From contig CAAGLK010000078.1 in assembly GCA_900770765.1 (NCBI GenBank), forward strand, positions 1 through 46,588: DNA of 46,588 nucleotides. The letters are read 5' to 3'. Shown in pieces: positions 43,647 to 46,588 of the stretch. Both the position numbers and the translations under genes were made by a program. The DNA comes from Helicobacteraceae bacterium (GTDB lineage Bacteria; Campylobacterota; Campylobacteria; Campylobacterales; Helicobacteraceae). Position 1 is the first letter of the stretch. Each line of letters begins with the position of its first letter. The notes beneath the pieces were generated by a model. That model was not told where the DNA came from, made no database searches, and saw only the letters and a list, made by a program, of their open reading frames with translations.

Positions 43647-44674
43647 TGAGGCTAGATTTTAGCGAGTTAAAAAAAGGGCGGAATCTTTTAGCATTTTCTT
43701 GTGGTGTGGATTCTAGTGCTTTGTATTTTTTGCTTAAAAATGGCGGAATCTGCTTTGATGTGGCGATGGTAGATTATGGGATAAGGAAGCAATCAGCTTT
43801 GGAAGTATCAAGGGCGCAGAATCTTTGCTTTTTAGATTCTAAGAAGTTTTTTTTACATAAAAGCAAAAGGATTTTAAGCGATTTTGAAAATAATGCAAGG
43901 GCGGAGAGATATGCGTTTTTTGAAACAATTATTAAACAAAATGGATATGATAATTTAATTTTAGCACACCAGCTAAATGACGCGCTAGAGTGGTTTTTAA
44001 TGCAGTTTTGCAAGGGGACGAGTATATTTAATTGCATAATGGAAAAATCTTATAGAAAAAACGATTCTTATAATATTGTAAGACCGCTTTTAGAAGTATC
44101 AAGGGCTGAGATTCTAGCTTATTTGCAAAAAAATAATATTTTTTATTTTAATGATTTTAGTAATACTTCTTTAAAGTATAAAAGGAATTATTTTAGGGCA
44201 AATTTTAGCAATAGGTTAATAGATGAGTTTAAGAGTGGAATCTTATTTTCTCTAGAGCAATTAAGGCACAATCCGCTAAATGAAATTTTGCAAAATTTGC
44301 AAGTTTTTAGCTTAAGTGCTGGTAAATTTTGTGTTTTTAAAATAAATGAGTTTTATTTATTAGAGCAAATTCAAAAAGCCTCTAAATTGTGCGGAATCCT
44401 GCTTAGTAAAGGGCAGATTTTAGAGATAAAAAGGGTTAGGGATTCTAACTTTTCTTTATTTTTGCAAGGTAAAATTAGCATTGAGCGAAGCGGTGATTTG
44501 ATTTTTATTGCTTATTTATATGAAAATGTGGATTTAATAATGTCTAAAAAAATGCGTGAATTTTATCGCTTCTTAAGGATTCCAAAGAAGTTTAGAAAAG
44601 CCCTAGAGTTAGCTAGAATCTCAAATCAATCCCAAGCGATTTTAGATAAAATCAAAACTTTAAATAAGGAGTAA
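43646..44674 (+). CDS. tilS: tRNA(Ile)-lysidine synthase
   Basis: 342 residues. The PP-loop is at residues 16-24 as AFSCGVDSS, a variant of SGGxDS with Cys19 in place of the first Gly; the second family motif NARAERYAFFE and the DNLILAHQLNDALE segment follow, and the later KYKRNYFRANF fits LxRNxxR. TilS converts C34 to lysidine in the AUA-decoding tRNA, an essential step. The C-terminus is shorter than in E. coli, as usual for this group. Start is GTG at 43646. Confidence 0.88.
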   Translation: MRLDFSELKKGRNLLAFSCGVDSSALYFLLKNGGICFDVAMVDYGIRKQSALEVSRAQNLCFLDSKKFFLHKSKRILSDFENNARAERYAFFETIIKQNGYDNLILAHQLNDALEWFLMQFCKGTSIFNCIMEKSYRKNDSYNIVRPLLEVSRAEILAYLQKNNIFYFNDFSNTSLKYKRNYFRANFSNRLIDEFKSGILFSLEQLRHNPLNEILQNLQVFSLSAGKFCVFKINEFYLLEQIQKASKLCGILLSKGQILEIKRVRDSNFSLFLQGKISIERSGDLIFIAYLYENVDLIMSKKMREFYRFLRIPKKFRKALELARISNQSQAILDKIKTLNKE

Positions 44675-44676
44675 AT

Positions 44677-45006
44677 ATGAAAAAAGTTTTAGTTATAAAA
44701 AGTGATTGTATGGGCGAAAATAGTGAGCTTGGGCGGAAGCTAATGATAGCATTTTTAAGCACTTTAGCCATTAGTGATTCTACACCTAAAAGTATTTATT
44801 TGCTAAATCGTGGCGTGTTTTTATCAACTACAAATGAAGAAAGCATTTTAATATTTAAAAAATTAGAAGAAAAAGGCGTTAAAATTTATTCATGTCAAAC
44901 TTGCTTAAATGCCTTTAGCTTAATGGAATCGCTAAAAGTAGGAGAAGTGGGGAATATGCAAGGGGTAGTGGGTGCACTTTTAGAAGAGGATTCTGTGGTG
45001 CTTTAA
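44677..45006 (+). CDS. Stand-alone YedF C-terminal (DsrE-like) selenium-metabolism protein
   Basis: 109 residues, DsrE/YedF fold: VLVIKSDCMGENSELGRKLM, then SIYLLNRGVFLST, the cysteine pair SCQTC (Cys73, Cys76) and VGEVGNMQGVVGALLEEDSVV. These match the second domain of the sulfurtransferase-like protein YedF, whose first (TusA-like) domain is missing here but is present as a separate gene at 2898. Ribosome-binding site AAGGAG is strong and only 2 nt separate it from tilS. A role in selenium or sulfur handling for formate dehydrogenase is inferred from the family. Confidence 0.78.
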   Translation: MKKVLVIKSDCMGENSELGRKLMIAFLSTLAISDSTPKSIYLLNRGVFLSTTNEESILIFKKLEEKGVKIYSCQTCLNAFSLMESLKVGEVGNMQGVVGALLEEDSVVL

Positions 45007-46040
45007 ACTAGTGGGGTTAAAAAGGAATCTAGGCTTTTTAGTAAATTTTCTATATTTAGCTTATCTTTTAAGCACTCGCTTACTCCGCTATTTTTACAGC
45101 CTTTTTTGCCACAAGGTAGGCAAGGGAGATTTTCTGTATAAATTCTATGCTTACTTGTTTTGTGATTTATGCAAGAGCTTTGCAAACAATTATCCCAAAT
45201 CGCCCAAATGCTAGTAAGTGTGGGACCAAAAATGCCAAACGCTGGAGTGTTATTTGCCCCGCTTAAGTGCATAATTGAAGTATCCACGCCGATAAAGGCT
45301 AGAGCTTTTGAGTTAAGCAGTGATACTTCATCTAAAGATAAATTTCCAGTAAAATTTATTATCTGCGTATTTAGCAAATTTTTAATATTTTGTAATTTTT
45401 GTAATTCCATTTTATTAGGCGATGAGGTTAAAACACAAGTGATTTTATAGCGGTTATAAATAAAATCTATAATCTTTGCACAAATTTCTTCATCTAAACA
45501 TTTAAAAAGAAAATCGCTAAAAAAGTGGCAATGTATGAATTTTTCTGGTAAATTATCTAGCTTTTTGCAAGATTCCGCCCTTTTTGCACACACAATTTTA
45601 TTTATAATTGGAATCCCTAAAATACGCAATGCGTCTAAATTCTGCTCTATATTGTGCTGGTCTTTATAGGTTGTTAAATGTGTATAAGAGAGTTTTGTAA
45701 AAAAATTAAAAGCATTAAAGCCTACTCTTATTTTTGCTCCGCTAATAAGGCTTAAAAAGGCGGTTCTATCGTGGCTTGATAGCCCTAGCACTAAATCATA
45801 TTTTTCTTTTTTAATCTTAAAAAGTAAGGATAAATTTGAAGAAATTTTTTTAAAAAAGTTTTTTTCACGCTTTAAAATCAAAACTTCATCTAAAAGGGTG
45901 GAATCTAAAAGCCCATCCGTGCCATAATTTACTAAAATATGAATTTTACAATCTTTAAAATGTGCCTTTAAATTTGAAAATAGCGGGGTTGTTAGCAGCA
46001 CATCGCCGATTTTTGCGAGTTTTATTATTAAGATTTTCAT
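45003..46040 (-). CDS. Glycosyltransferase family 9 (heptosyltransferase-like)
   Basis: 345 residues of GT-B fold. The N-terminal ILIIKLAKIGDVLLTTPLF and C-terminal FIGVDTSIMHLSGANNTPAFGIFGPT are signatures of the ADP-heptose:LPS heptosyltransferases (WaaC/WaaF/WaaQ). The closest class by motif seems WaaQ-like (KIGDVLLTTP), transferring a side-branch or inner-core heptose. It acts at the cytoplasmic face on lipooligosaccharide core. The start overlaps the stop of the lipid A acyltransferase gene (ATGA), which supports a role in lipooligosaccharide assembly. Its 3' end overlaps the convergent gene at 44677 by 4 nt. Confidence 0.82.
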   Translation of the reverse strand: MKILIIKLAKIGDVLLTTPLFSNLKAHFKDCKIHILVNYGTDGLLDSTLLDEVLILKREKNFFKKISSNLSLLFKIKKEKYDLVLGLSSHDRTAFLSLISGAKIRVGFNAFNFFTKLSYTHLTTYKDQHNIEQNLDALRILGIPIINKIVCAKRAESCKKLDNLPEKFIHCHFFSDFLFKCLDEEICAKIIDFIYNRYKITCVLTSSPNKMELQKLQNIKNLLNTQIINFTGNLSLDEVSLLNSKALAFIGVDTSIMHLSGANNTPAFGIFGPTLTSIWAIWDNCLQSSCINHKTSKHRIYTENLPCLPCGKKGCKNSGVSECLKDKLNIENLLKSLDSFLTPLV

Positions 46041-46588
46041 TTATAAATCTTTTCATATTGATTTTTAAATTTTTTATGAAACCATAGCCACTCTTTAGGA
46101 TTCTGCCTTATGATTTGCTCTAGCATTGTGCTTTGAATTTGTGTTAAATTTTGTAAATCCTCTTGCAAATTTCCGCTTTTATTAAACTCAATTGGCGGTA
46201 GAATCGTAATTTTTATTTTTCTATAATCTTTAGAATATTCTGCGATAAAATGCACTATTTTTGCATTATATTTTAACGCTAGAAGCGATGCGATTGGCGT
46301 GTGGCGGACGGATTTGTTAAAAAATTTCACAAGTAAGCCATCTCTTTCATTTGTGTTTTGGTCGGTTACGATTCCTACTACTCCGCATTTTTTTAAAGCG
46401 CGGATTAGCCCACTTGCTGCGCCTTTTTTATCTAAAATTGTAATATTAAATCTTTCCCTTACAAGCTGCAAATATTCATTTACAATTTTGCTTGGCGTCA
46501 TTCTCGCAACTGCGGCTATTTCGTGGCTAAAAGCACATGTAAAAGCTGGAGTTGTGTATTCCCAATTACCAAAATGAGCGGTTACAAA
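46037..46588 (-). CDS. Lipid A late acyltransferase (LpxL/HtrB-type), N-terminus outside window
   Basis: The frame runs open to the window edge and yields at least 183 residues, so the gene begins beyond 46588. The partial protein opens with VTAHFGNWEYTTPAF, in which HFGNWE is the HxxxxE catalytic motif of LpxL/LpxM acyltransferases, and continues with VGIVTDQNTNERDGLLVKFFNKSVRHTPI and EWLWFHKKFK, also family features. It adds a secondary acyl chain to lipid A in the inner membrane. Coupled by 4-nt overlap to the glycosyltransferase. LpxL versus LpxM cannot be decided. Confidence 0.85.
   Translation of the reverse strand, partial: FVTAHFGNWEYTTPAFTCAFSHEIAAVARMTPSKIVNEYLQLVRERFNITILDKKGAASGLIRALKKCGVVGIVTDQNTNERDGLLVKFFNKSVRHTPIASLLALKYNAKIVHFIAEYSKDYRKIKITILPPIEFNKSGNLQEDLQNLTQIQSTMLEQIIRQNPKEWLWFHKKFKNQYEKIYK

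Noticed and set aside
1..46588. CRISPR arrays, tRNA or rRNA genes, insertion sequences, phage genes
   Set aside because: No repeat-spacer pattern, no tRNA cloverleaf-sized gaps with CCA ends, and no transposase or integrase motif was found; gaps are all short.

Overview
The window looks like a chromosomal segment of a urease-independent, probably enterohepatic Helicobacter or a close relative in the Campylobacterota. The base composition is AT-rich, genes are packed head to tail with 1-14 nt overlaps, TTG and GTG starts are frequent, and several gene orders match those I recall from Helicobacter pylori: nudA-lysC-(HP1230-like)-holB-folP-(HP1233-like); aroB-mscS-mtaB-ftsH-like; murJ-FapA-like-ruvA; transketolase followed by an AddB-like gene. 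Capsule export (kps), periplasmic nitrate reductase (nap) and selenium/formate dehydrogenase accessory genes are accessory features that H. pylori lacks. No tRNA, rRNA, CRISPR array or insertion sequence is visible, and no gap without a gene exceeds about 220 bp.

Layout. 1-1451 (minus): broken GmrSD-type (DUF262/DUF1524) restriction gene behind a promoter that contains a G10 tract. 1671-3143: fdhT-fdhU, selenium-linked formate dehydrogenase accessory genes. 3314-7833: kpsD divergent from kpsMTE, the ABC export machinery for capsule polysaccharide. 7889-14606 (minus): napAGHBFLD, with a class-II FNR-type site ahead of napA. 14826-19823 (minus): six-gene housekeeping cluster (RNA 5' processing, aspartokinase, DNA polymerase III delta', folate). 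19936-28670 (plus): TetR regulator overlapping gatC; a small protein followed by speA and cysE; a hemerythrin; transketolase; an AddB-like nuclease. 28675-30164 (minus): DUF4149 membrane protein and a tRNA-dihydrouridine synthase. 30280-30612: small exported protein. 30609-38341 (minus): aroB-mscS-[M.C5-M.N6A]-mtaB-FtsH-like-small gene, with a two-methyltransferase cassette sitting inside an otherwise conserved order. 38421-39860 (minus): murJ. 39935-45006 (plus): FapA-like, ruvA, rimO, tilS, YedF-like DsrE protein. 45003-46588 (minus): glycosyltransferase 9 and a partial lipid A acyltransferase.

Points of most interest are the phase-variable-looking promoter in front of an already inactivated restriction gene; an FtsH paralogue that keeps its ATPase motifs but has lost every residue of the HEXXH protease site; a methyltransferase pair without a visible endonuclease; the two halves of YedF encoded 41 kb apart; an almost ideal FNR promoter for nap; and a strong, frame-independent excess of GAATC/GATTC, which also forms most of the visible intergenic hairpins. 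I do not see a clearly new multi-gene system. The functional calls rest on motif reading and recalled gene order, not on database searches.
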